From Clostridium fungisolvens (GTDB lineage Bacteria; Bacillota; Clostridia; Clostridiales; Clostridiaceae), in assembly GCF_014193895.1 (NCBI RefSeq), contig NZ_BLZR01000001.1, positions 2,046,001 to 2,110,000 of the forward strand: 64,000 bases of DNA, in the 5' to 3' direction. Under the pieces are notes generated by a model. The model searched no databases, was not told the DNA's origin, and worked only from the letters and a program-made list of their open reading frames with translations. A program made the position numbers and the translations under genes. Of this stretch, positions 44,930-52,260 are shown one piece after another; within the stretch, counting starts at the first letter, position 1, and each line of letters opens with the position of its first letter.

Positions 44930-44983
44930 AACTTACTTATACCTTAATCAAATTTGACACTTTGATTAATATATAAGTAAGTT
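44930..44983 (-). promoter_or_regulatory. Long hairpin in the leader of the SafE fusion gene
   Basis: AACTTACTTATA pairs with TATAAGTAAGTT and, inside it, TTAATCAAA pairs with TTTGATTAA. Counting from promoter 8 it would form at the very 5' end of the mRNA. It may stabilise the mRNA or be a protein site. Confidence 0.55.
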
Positions 44984-45001
44984 ATTAAAAAATATAATTC
45001 A

Positions 45002-45034
45002 AGTATACAAAATTAATATGTATTTCTTATGAAG
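45002..45034 (-). promoter_or_regulatory. Repeat-controlled promoter 8 (SafE fusion)
   Basis: Minus strand: CTTCATAA (45034-45027), then the weaker ATACATAT (45023-45016), which ends 8 bp before TATACT (45007-45002). Confidence 0.65.
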
Positions 45035-45383
45035 ATAAGGGCCCATATAATCACTTAATTGTAAATAAAATGTTAATTACTGTTTATATTATTTATAAAT
45101 AAATAATATAAAGTTATACTAGCTAGTTAGCTAATAAGATACGATTGATAATGTAAAACGTGTAAATATTATTTTGAATAGTAACAATATTAACATTAAG
45201 ATGGTATAGAATATATATATTGATTTGTTTTTAGATATCTAGATTCAATAACTTGGTGATTAGAGAGTCAACGTCAAGGTATCATATGAATTGTAGATGA
45301 TTTTAAGTATTAAATTGATTGTTGGAAAATTAAGAAATGAAGTTAATTAAATGATATATTTAATAACATAATTGAAAATGAAA
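45035..45383. other. Gap with no visible gene
   Basis: AT-rich DNA between promoter 8 and the terminator at 45384. I see no coding frame. Confidence 0.4.
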
Positions 45384-45422
45384 TGTCTTATAGGAGACAC
45401 GGGGATATCCCTATAAGACTAT
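45384..45422 (-). terminator. Terminator of the 52-aa gene
   Basis: GTCTTATAGG pairs with CCTATAAGAC, with the palindrome GGGATATCCC inside one arm; T-rich on the minus side. Confidence 0.6.
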
Positions 45423-45491
45423 AATATAATAATATAGATAAATTTATGGTAAGTGGTGTATAACTTTATCTATATTAGAATAAAGCAATAA

Positions 45492-45650
45492 TTACGAAGC
45501 TTTTATTTCTATATTTTTATTATTGGTTCCTATATAAAGATTATTATAAGTATTCATTATGGATTGCTCTTCAAAGTTAATTTTCTCAACTAACTTTATA
45601 GAATAATCATTTCTATATTTTTTGCTAAATAGAAATTTTAAAAAAACCAT
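45492..45650 (-). CDS. 52-residue basic protein under a regulon promoter
   Basis: A frame of 52 codons begins with ATG at 45650, 8 bp after AGGAGG. The product starts MVFLKFLFSKKYRNDYSIKL and ends IEIKAS; it is mostly polar with a basic, hydrophobic N-terminal helix that may touch the membrane. The strong ribosome site, its own terminator (45384) and promoter 6 with four repeats support it as real. Unknown function; possibly a small accessory protein of the redox/copper system. Confidence 0.65.
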   Translation of the reverse strand: MVFLKFLFSKKYRNDYSIKLVEKINFEEQSIMNTYNNLYIGTNNKNIEIKAS

Positions 45651-45688
45651 ATATTTTTCCTCCTCTTAACTTTAATGACCTTAATTCA

Positions 45689-45743
45689 ATAATACTCTAT
45701 TCTTATAAAGAGAGTATGAAGAGAATATAAAGATAATATGAAG
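45689..45743 (-). promoter_or_regulatory. Repeat-controlled promoter 6 (52-aa gene)
   Basis: Minus strand repeats CTTCATAT (45743), CTTTATAT (45732), CTTCATAC (45721) and CTTTATAA (45710), exact 11-bp period. The last ends 8 bp before TATTAT (45694-45689). Confidence 0.8.
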
Positions 45744-45855
45744 ATAAGAAAATATTGTTTAAAATAATAATACTTTACGTAAAAATCAAACTTAAGTAAC
45801 ATGATTGGTTGTTGAGTACTAAAATATTCACGATGAGTATTGAAGATATTAATCA

Positions 45856-46452
45856 TTATTTTAATAAATTAATATAGGATTTCATTTCATCAAGGGTCAT
45901 CGGACCAATTTTCTTTTTTATTATGGTGCCATTTTTATCTATAAAAAGAGAAGTTGGCAAAGCTGTAATATTATAATTTGTAGCGACAGATTCGTCATAG
46001 TCAAACAATATATTAAAATTTAATTTGTTTTTGTTTAGAAAATCTCTGACAGTATCATTATCTTCACCAATGTCAATTCCTAAGATAATTAAATCAGAAT
46101 TCTTTGTCTCCTGATAGAGCTTTTCTATTTCAGGCATCTCTTGTACACAGTAAGGACACCATGTAGCCCAAAAATTAATAAAAACATTTTTACCCTTGAG
46201 CTCACTCAGAGAAACCTCTTTTCCATCACGAGTCTTCAATTTAAAATCAATTGCTTTATCACCATTTGGATCTTTAAAAATTCCATTAGTAGAGTTTGTG
46301 TTAGGAGTTTTAGATATATTGTTATTATCAGAAACTTTTTTATTATCAACAGAATTATAGGAATTAGATTTAGTCTTATTATAATTAATTACTGTATATA
46401 GACTTAGACTAAAAAGTATAATTATAGATAGAGGGAAAAGTAATTTTTTCAT
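45856..46452 (-). CDS. TlpA/ResA-like membrane-anchored thioredoxin
   Basis: A 198-residue protein with an N-terminal anchor (LLFPLSIIILFSLSLYTVI), a polar Asn/Ser-rich linker and a thioredoxin-fold domain with the active site WATWCPYC (about residue 95). ResA-like proteins reduce disulfides outside the membrane, for example in cytochrome c or metal-site assembly. It is co-transcribed with the CcdA gene 13 bp upstream, its likely source of electrons. Confidence 0.9.
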   Translation of the reverse strand: MKKLLFPLSIIILFSLSLYTVINYNKTKSNSYNSVDNKKVSDNNNISKTPNTNSTNGIFKDPNGDKAIDFKLKTRDGKEVSLSELKGKNVFINFWATWCPYCVQEMPEIEKLYQETKNSDLIILGIDIGEDNDTVRDFLNKNKLNFNILFDYDESVATNYNITALPTSLFIDKNGTIIKKKIGPMTLDEMKSYINLLK

Positions 46453-46465
46453 TTTTTAGGCTCCT

Positions 46466-47179
46466 TTAATAAAAATTAATAAAGTTTAGATATTTGCTAA
46501 GTGTACTTAAGTTATTTGTATATACTAAAATCCCCATAGCTATAAGTAATAGACCACTCAATATTGATATAGTTGGAGTAAACTTTAAAATCTTATTTTT
46601 TAGTTTCATAAACTTATCAATAGCAATAGCAGTTAATATAAAGGGGATTGATAGCCCTAAAGAATATACGCTTAGTAGGATTATTCCTTGATAAACAGTA
46701 TGAAGATTACTTGAATAGATTAATATTGATGATAATATGGGACCAACGCAAGGTGTCCATCCAGTAGCAAAAGCCATTCCCATTAGTATAGAACTAAAAT
46801 TTCTGCTAAATGAAAAAAGTGACAGAAGCCTTTTTTCATAATAGAAAAATCTAATCTTTATTATTCCCATTGTGTGTAGACCAAATATTATCATTAATAA
46901 ACCGCCTACTTTTCTAAATAAAGCTTGATTTCGTATTAATAAGTTTCCTAAAGTTGTTGCTGATGCTCCCATGATAACAAAGATTATTGAAAAGCCTAAT
47001 ACAAAGCCAAAGATTTTATAAAACCTTGTTATTTTATACTTGTTAGTATTTTTACAAACATCATTGATTGTTGCACCTGTCATATAGCTTATATAAGCTG
47101 GTACTAATGGCAAGACGCATGGAGAAAGAAAGGATAGTAATCCTGCAGAAAAAGCTAAGAATAACGGTATCTCGTTCAA
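46466..47179 (-). CDS. ccdA: CcdA-type transmembrane thiol-disulfide protein
   Basis: A membrane protein of about 237 residues with six helices. The two functional cysteines lie in LSPCVLPLVPAY and GWTPCVGPILS. It carries reducing power from cytoplasmic thioredoxin to the outside, here to the TlpA-like protein encoded next. I chose TTG at 47179 because AAAGGAG lies 9 bp upstream; the TTG at 47188 abuts that site. Promoter 7 drives it. Confidence 0.9.
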   Translation of the reverse strand: MNEIPLFLAFSAGLLSFLSPCVLPLVPAYISYMTGATINDVCKNTNKYKITRFYKIFGFVLGFSIIFVIMGASATTLGNLLIRNQALFRKVGGLLMIIFGLHTMGIIKIRFFYYEKRLLSLFSFSRNFSSILMGMAFATGWTPCVGPILSSILIYSSNLHTVYQGIILLSVYSLGLSIPFILTAIAIDKFMKLKNKILKFTPTISILSGLLLIAMGILVYTNNLSTLSKYLNFINFY

Positions 47180-47213
47180 GTATTTCAACTCCTTTTAACA
47201 GTAATAACAATTT

Positions 47214-47246
47214 ATTATAATTAATTGCTATGAAGATTGTATGAAG
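47214..47246 (-). promoter_or_regulatory. Repeat-controlled promoter 7 (ccdA-tlpA)
   Basis: Minus strand: CTTCATAC (47246-47239) and CTTCATAG (47235-47228), 11 bp apart, ending 8 bp before a perfect TATAAT (47219-47214). Confidence 0.8.
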
Positions 47247-47295
47247 AATGCTTTTCAATTGATTGTATTTTTAAATATAGTAAATTACACTGTTA

Positions 47296-47339
47296 GTTCA
47301 TTATATCTTCATAATTCCTTCATAAGATTAATTTATAAT
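47296..47339 (+). promoter_or_regulatory. Repeat-controlled promoter 3 (multicopper oxidase)
   Basis: GTTCATTA (47296), CTTCATAA (47307) and CTTCATAA (47318), 11-bp period, ending 8 bp before TATAAT (47334-47339). It is divergent from promoter 7. Confidence 0.85.
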
Positions 47340-47379
47340 GACTATTAAATAGAAATTATAATTACTTGAGGGGGTTAAT

Positions 47380-48822
47380 ATGATTAAGACAAAAAATATA
47401 TCCACGGTTGCTGCGGTAGTTGCTGGGGTGGTTGCTGCAGGTTTTATTATATTTGCAAATCCGATTAATAAAAATAAAGAAATGAGTACTACTGAAATTA
47501 ATAATATAAACAAAAAAGCTAAAATTAATAATAGCCTTCCTATTCCTGCACTTTTAGAAGATAAGAACCCTGACCCTAAGATAGACGATTTTACTCTAGA
47601 GCCACAGCTAGGATTAACATCATTTATAGCAGGAACTCAAACTAAAACTATGGGGTATAATGGAAATTTTCTTGGCCCAGTAATCCGGGTGAATAAAGGA
47701 GATCAAGTAAATATTCATGTAAATAATAAACTAAATGAAGCTACAACTGTACATTGGCATGGGGTAGAGGTTAATGGTGAAAATGATGGTGGTCCAGATC
47801 AAGCCATAAAACCAGGAACAACTTGGAATCCTAGCTTTACTATAAATCAACAGGCTGCAACATTATGGTATCATCCACATTTTAGCGGTACCACAGCTAC
47901 ACAGGTATATAGTGGATTAGCTGGACTATTCTATGTAGATGATCAAGTATCTAAAAGTTTAAATATACCTAAGGATTATGGAATAAACGATATTCCTTTA
48001 GTGATTCAAGATAGAAGCTTTAACAAAGATGGAAGTTTTAAATACGATACTAATATGATGGATGGAGCAACTGGGAATAATGTTATTGTTAATGGAGCAG
48101 TGAAACCGTACCTAGATGTAAAGAAAGTTAAAATTAGACTTAGAATAGTAAACGGATCTAATGCTAGTAACTTCAATTTAAATTTGGACAATAAAGATGA
48201 TTTTTACCAGATCGCATCTGATGGAGGATTTTTAGAAAGTCCAGTAAGGCAAAAAAGTCTTTTTCTAGCTCCTGGTGAAAGAGCAGAAATAATTATTGAT
48301 TTTTCTAAATATGATAAAGGAACCAAAGTATCACTTATAAATGATAAAACTGAAATATTGAGTTTTAATGTTAAGGAAGATGGAAATGATACAACAGAAA
48401 TCCCTGATGTTTTAACAAAAGTCAATAAGATTGAAAAATCACAAGCTACAAAGGTGAGAAACTTCGACCTTCAAGGTATGGGAAATATGGTATCAATAAA
48501 TGGTCAAAAGTTTGATATGAATAGAATTGATGAAACTGTAAAACAAGGTGATACTGAAATATGGAATATAACTAGTGAAGAGGCAATGATGCATAATATG
48601 GGACATCCGTTTCATATCCACGGTGTGCAATTTCAAATACTATCGAGAGATGGAAAAGAACCAGATGAAGGTGAAACAGGTTGGAAAGATACAGTTTATA
48701 TAAAACCAAATGAAAAAGTGAGCATTATAGTTAAATTTAATAATAAAGGAACCTTCATGTACCACTGCCACATATTAGAGCATGAAGAGTCTGGAATGAT
48801 GGGACAAATTAAAGTAGAATAA
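47380..48822 (+). CDS. Multicopper oxidase
   Basis: A 480-residue exported three-domain oxidase. An N-terminal signal/anchor (about residues 6-27) is followed by all four copper-binding motifs: HWHG (VHWHGVEV), YHPHFSG, HPFHIHG and HCHILEHEESGM. The type 1 and trinuclear copper sites appear complete, including the axial Met. It resembles CueO/CotA-like enzymes that oxidise Cu(I) or phenols with oxygen. In an anaerobe this suggests copper or oxygen defence. Promoter 3 controls it. Confidence 0.93.
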   Translation: MIKTKNISTVAAVVAGVVAAGFIIFANPINKNKEMSTTEINNINKKAKINNSLPIPALLEDKNPDPKIDDFTLEPQLGLTSFIAGTQTKTMGYNGNFLGPVIRVNKGDQVNIHVNNKLNEATTVHWHGVEVNGENDGGPDQAIKPGTTWNPSFTINQQAATLWYHPHFSGTTATQVYSGLAGLFYVDDQVSKSLNIPKDYGINDIPLVIQDRSFNKDGSFKYDTNMMDGATGNNVIVNGAVKPYLDVKKVKIRLRIVNGSNASNFNLNLDNKDDFYQIASDGGFLESPVRQKSLFLAPGERAEIIIDFSKYDKGTKVSLINDKTEILSFNVKEDGNDTTEIPDVLTKVNKIEKSQATKVRNFDLQGMGNMVSINGQKFDMNRIDETVKQGDTEIWNITSEEAMMHNMGHPFHIHGVQFQILSRDGKEPDEGETGWKDTVYIKPNEKVSIIVKFNNKGTFMYHCHILEHEESGMMGQIKVE

Positions 48823-48830
48823 TATCTTTT

Positions 48831-48866
48831 GAAGGTAAGGCTATAAATAAAGCCTTATCTTTTTAT
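48831..48866 (+). terminator. Terminator of the multicopper oxidase gene
   Basis: AAGGTAAGGCT pairs with AGCCTTATCTT (one G-T pair), followed by TTTTA. Confidence 0.8.
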
Positions 48867-49121
48867 GTACATACAAAAAGAGATTTAGTATTAATCATAG
48901 CAGTATATTTCTGTAAATTATTTTATAAAATAAAGCGAAAGTGAGGTATATTGCAAGCTTCTTAATAGATGTACAGCAAGGTTAAGAATTTTTGTACAAA
49001 GATTAATGAATAATTTAAATATTGATGTTAAAGAATACGTAGTAGAGATGGAAAGTAATTGTTACTAAATGTAATGATTCTTTGTATAAGTTTCATAAAA
49101 ATATATATAGCTATTTTATAA

Positions 49122-49427
49122 GTATATCTAGCTAGGAAGCAAGTATATGTTGAAAGTGACGACAAATATGCATTTGTAGCAAATCAAGGAACTGAAAAGA
49201 ATCCATCAAATTCTGTTTCAAAGATTGATTTGGCAACTAAGCAGGTAGTGGCTACCATTGAGACTGGAAAAGGAGCACATGGTGTAGTTGTAAGCGCAGA
49301 TAATAAATATGTATATGTAACCAATATGTATGATAATAGTGTAAGTATAATAGATAATGCATCGAATAAAGTAATTACCAATGTTTCAGTTGATTCGGAA
49401 CCAAATGGAATAACTTTTAAAAAGTAA
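49122..49427 (+). pseudogene. C-terminal fragment of a YVTN beta-propeller protein
   Basis: An open frame of about 101 codons from after a stop at 49119 encodes two propeller blades: KYAFVANQG...KIDLATKQVVATIETG and KYVYVTNMYDNSVSIIDNASN, ending PNGITFKK. The rest of the propeller, signal peptide and start are missing. The 48867-49121 stretch before it shows no recognisable part. It is a 5'-truncated remnant. Confidence 0.75.
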
Positions 49428-49486
49428 TTTTAAGAGAGATTTTCAGAAAGTGCCAGTTTACGCTATTAATCTAATAGGATGGTTTA

Positions 49487-49528
49487 CAAATAAAAAGATT
49501 AACTAAATTAGTTAGTCTTTTTATTTTG
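49487..49528 (+). terminator. Terminator
   Basis: AAATAAAAAGATTAACTA pairs with TAGTTAGTCTTTTTATTT-like bases, T-rich end. Confidence 0.75.
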
Positions 49529-49568
49529 GGTATTATACTACGTTCATGCTGAAAGTAAACTTTTGTTT

Positions 49569-49601
49569 CTTCATAAAATCTTTATAATGATACGTTAAAA
49601 T
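49569..49601 (+). promoter_or_regulatory. Repeat-controlled promoter 4 (98-aa protein)
   Basis: CTTCATAA (49569) and CTTTATAA (49580), 11 bp apart, ending 8 bp before TAAAAT (49596-49601). Confidence 0.75.
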
Positions 49602-49649
49602 ATAAGTATATTAAGAATAGTTAATAATTTAAATTTTGGAGGGATTACT

Positions 49650-49946
49650 ATGAGTTGTCACAATACAGGTAATGAAAATAAATCGAATCATAAGCACGGA
49701 GGTAATAAACATTTACTCCATATGATTATTTGCTGTGGGTTGCCTATAGTAATAATATTCATGTTACCTTTTATTGCAAGTTTAAGCCCTAGCATTGCTG
49801 GAGTACTTGGTAAGATAGCTCCATTCTTATGTCCGATAATGATGCTTGCAATGATGCCGATGATGATGGGAAACCACAAAAAGAAAAGTTGTTGTTCAAA
49901 TGACAGTGATAAAGAAGCTGTTGATATTAAGAAAACTATAGAATAA
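49650..49946 (+). CDS. His/Met/Cys-rich small membrane protein
   Basis: A 98-residue protein. The N-terminus is polar and His-rich (SNHKHGGNKHLLH), followed by a first helix with CC (MIICCGLPIVIIFML), a second helix very rich in Met (CPIMMLAMMPMMMG) and a tail with KKSCCSND. This pattern suggests Cu(I) binding at the membrane. Function unknown. Controlled by promoter 4. TTGGAGGG precedes the ATG. Confidence 0.75.
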   Translation: MSCHNTGNENKSNHKHGGNKHLLHMIICCGLPIVIIFMLPFIASLSPSIAGVLGKIAPFLCPIMMLAMMPMMMGNHKKKSCCSNDSDKEAVDIKKTIE

Positions 49947-49974
49947 ATTTGCAATTTGTTTATTTTAGATTAAG

Positions 49975-50016
49975 AAAAGCATGCAAAGATATTAGCAATC
50001 TTTGTATGCTTTTCTT
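49975..50016 (+). terminator. Terminator, repeated copy 1
   Basis: AAAAGCATGCAAAGAT pairs with ATCTTTGTATGCTTTT around ATTAGCA. Sequence on both sides is closely similar to that around 52168-52210. Confidence 0.85.
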
Positions 50017-50230
50017 TACATATTAAATAGGTAGAAAATTTGTTTGTTGGTTTTCTAAGTTGTATACTTTAATGTTTTTTATTAATTCATTTTCCTGATT
50101 GTCGATTTATTCATATAAATTTGATTAACCTTTTTGAACAGTAGCATAATAACGTCGTTGTAAAAGGAATTAAGGATTTAACTTCATTATTTATATTGAT
50201 GATTTCCTATGATATGGATTATACAATCAA

Positions 50231-50539
50231 TTACTTAGCAAAGTCTAAAACAGATTTGAATATTTTGACTATAGGCTCAGGTCTGCCTACTGCCCAGAAG
50301 TGCATAAAGAATAGTCTTGGTGATTCGCTTAGCATATGATTATGAATAGCAGTTGCAGCAATGTTATTGATCTTAAGAGTGCTTGCAACTGGATTTACTT
50401 CACTTGAAGGTAAAACAAAATCTCCTGTGGTAGCTACATTTGGTCCAATAGCTTGAAAATTAATAGCATGTGATATTCCCATGGCAGGAGATAACTTATG
50501 ACCATCCTCTGAAATTGTTACAGTTCTAGGTATTGAAAG
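50231..50539 (-). pseudogene. DUF1259 (LppY/LpqO-type) C-terminal fragment
   Basis: About 102 codons open after a TAA at 50542-50540. The product holds IPRTVTISEDGHKLSPAMGI, TTGDFVLPSSEVNPV, TAIHNHMLSESPRLFFMHFW and ends VLDFAK, matching the end of DUF1259 proteins. The first part of the domain and a proper start are missing (an internal ATG at 50482 is available). It lies 17 bp from a LysM fragment in another frame, so the two may be parts of a broken gene. Confidence 0.65.
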
Positions 50540-50555
50540 TTAAAGTACATTGCCC

Positions 50556-50789
50556 TTATGGGAATCTTTGTAACCTATAATATAATGTTGCTAAATCATT
50601 AAGTAAACTTTGGTCTTTGGAATTAAGTTCTCTACTTAACGTAGCATTTGGAATAATTAGTTCTTTACCTTCAAACAGTTGATATGGATATACAATATTA
50701 TTTATCTTTACAAGTTCTTCAGGATAAGTTCTGAAATTATGATCTATAGAGTACAGTGTATCCCCATATAGAACCTTATAAATTATCAT
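50556..50789 (-). CDS. Small LysM-domain protein, possibly a remnant
   Basis: Seventy-seven residues. Residues 3-46 form a LysM fold (YKVLYGDTLYSIDHNF, PYQLFEGKELIIPN) that binds peptidoglycan. There is no signal peptide and no clear ribosome binding site before the ATG, so this may be the N-terminal piece of a decayed gene together with the DUF1259 fragment. Confidence 0.55.
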   Translation of the reverse strand: MIIYKVLYGDTLYSIDHNFRTYPEELVKINNIVYPYQLFEGKELIIPNATLSRELNSKDQSLLNDLATLYYRLQRFP

Positions 50790-50913
50790 AAACTTTTGCT
50801 CTTATTAAGTAATAAATATCCTTTTTTAATATATTCGACACTTTATTAAGAAGTTACTAAATTAGTATCTGGTTAATTGTTTAATTATACAATCGTAAGT
50901 GATATAATAAACA

Positions 50914-50931
50914 TATCCCCCTTGGGGGGAT
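50914..50931. promoter_or_regulatory. CsoR/RcnR-like GC palindrome before the DMT transporter
   Basis: ATCCCCCTTGGGGGGAT stands out in AT-rich DNA and resembles sites bound by CsoR/RcnR-family metal sensors. It lies 68 bp before the transporter start. Confidence 0.65.
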
Positions 50932-50998
50932 AAAAAGACTAAATGATGCAATATATAAATATTTTTAGTAGAACTTAAAATGGGAGGCTATTTATTTT

Positions 50999-52066
50999 AT
51001 GAATAAAGCAAAAGTTTTTCCAATAGTTCAGTCTTTGCTTGCGGCACTTTTGTTTGGTGCTAGTGCACCTCTGGCAAAAATACTTCTAGGACAAATAGAT
51101 CCGATACCACTGGCTGCTTTTCTTTATTTAGGTAGTGGAACAGGATTATTAATATACCAAATAGTACTCAATTTAATAAGCAAAGATAAAAAAAGTGAAG
51201 CACCACTTTCAAAAAAAGAGCTTCCTTGGCTTTTAGGAGCTATAACCTTCGGTGGAGTTATCGCACCAATAATATTAATGACGAGCTTAAAGGTTACTCC
51301 AGCATCAACTGCAGCATTACTGCTTAATTTTGAAGGAGTGGCTACAACTGTGATTGCCTTATTTTTCTTTAAAGAAAGTATAGGCAAGAGGGTGTGGATT
51401 GCAGTTATATGTATTACAATTGCTAGCATTGCCCTCTCATGGGACTTCAGCAATCAATGGGGATTTTCACTCGGGGCTTTAGGAGTAGTTGGAGCTTGTG
51501 TATGCTGGGGAATTGATAATAATTTTACTAGAAACATTTCAGCGAAAAATCCTTATACAATAGTTATACTTAAAGGATTTGGAGCAAGTTTATTTTCATT
51601 ATTACTAACATTTTTATTAAAGTATCACATTCCTCAATTAAAAGTTGTTTTAATGGCTATGATACTTGGGTGCTTTAGCTATGGGCTCAGCATTGTGTTG
51701 TTTGTCTTTGCCATGAGGAATCTTGGAAGTGCACGAACAAGTGCTTTCTTTGGAACGGCACCATTTATTGGAGTGATTTTAGCATTTTTATTTAATCATG
51801 ATATACCTAATGCTATGTTTTATGTTGCATTACCAGTTATGATATTAGGTACCTTCTTTTTACTAAAAGAAGATCACAACCACAAACATACGCATGAGCA
51901 TATTTTACACGAGCATAGACACTGTCATAATGATGAACATCATAATCATATACATCTTCCAGGCGAGGTGCCAGAAAGTGGATATCATTCACATGCTCAT
52001 GAACATGAAGAACTTAAACATGAGCATCCGCATGCACCGGATATTCATCATAGACATACACACTAA
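50999..52066 (+). CDS. DMT/EamA-family transporter with a His-rich tail
   Basis: A 355-residue protein with ten membrane helices in two EamA halves (about residues 8-155 and 160-290). It ends in a cytoplasmic or external tail of about 65 residues with some 25 histidines (HNHKHTHEHILHEHRHCHND, HSHAHEHEELKHEHPHA). EamA carriers export metabolites or metals; a His tail and the CsoR/RcnR-like palindrome suggest nickel, cobalt, zinc or copper. The direction and substrate are not known. Confidence 0.8.
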   Translation: MNKAKVFPIVQSLLAALLFGASAPLAKILLGQIDPIPLAAFLYLGSGTGLLIYQIVLNLISKDKKSEAPLSKKELPWLLGAITFGGVIAPIILMTSLKVTPASTAALLLNFEGVATTVIALFFFKESIGKRVWIAVICITIASIALSWDFSNQWGFSLGALGVVGACVCWGIDNNFTRNISAKNPYTIVILKGFGASLFSLLLTFLLKYHIPQLKVVLMAMILGCFSYGLSIVLFVFAMRNLGSARTSAFFGTAPFIGVILAFLFNHDIPNAMFYVALPVMILGTFFLLKEDHNHKHTHEHILHEHRHCHNDEHHNHIHLPGEVPESGYHSHAHEHEELKHEHPHAPDIHHRHTH

Positions 52067-52167
52067 TAATTAGATCTAAGTTAGAAAGCGATATTATTGA
52101 GTTTCTAAATAAAACAATATAAACAAGGATATCAATAAATTTGCCATATGCTGATTTTTAGATTAAA

Positions 52168-52210
52168 TAAAGCATACAAAGATTATAAGTAATCATTGTA
52201 TGCTTTTCCT
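52168..52210. terminator. Terminator, repeated copy 2 (between convergent genes)
   Basis: AAAGCATACAAAGATT pairs with AATCATTGTATGCTTT around ATAAGT. Its flanks match those of the terminator at 49975. Confidence 0.8.
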
Positions 52211-52260
52211 TACATTTTCAATAGGCCGAAAATTATATAATACTAATCAAAGTTATTATA

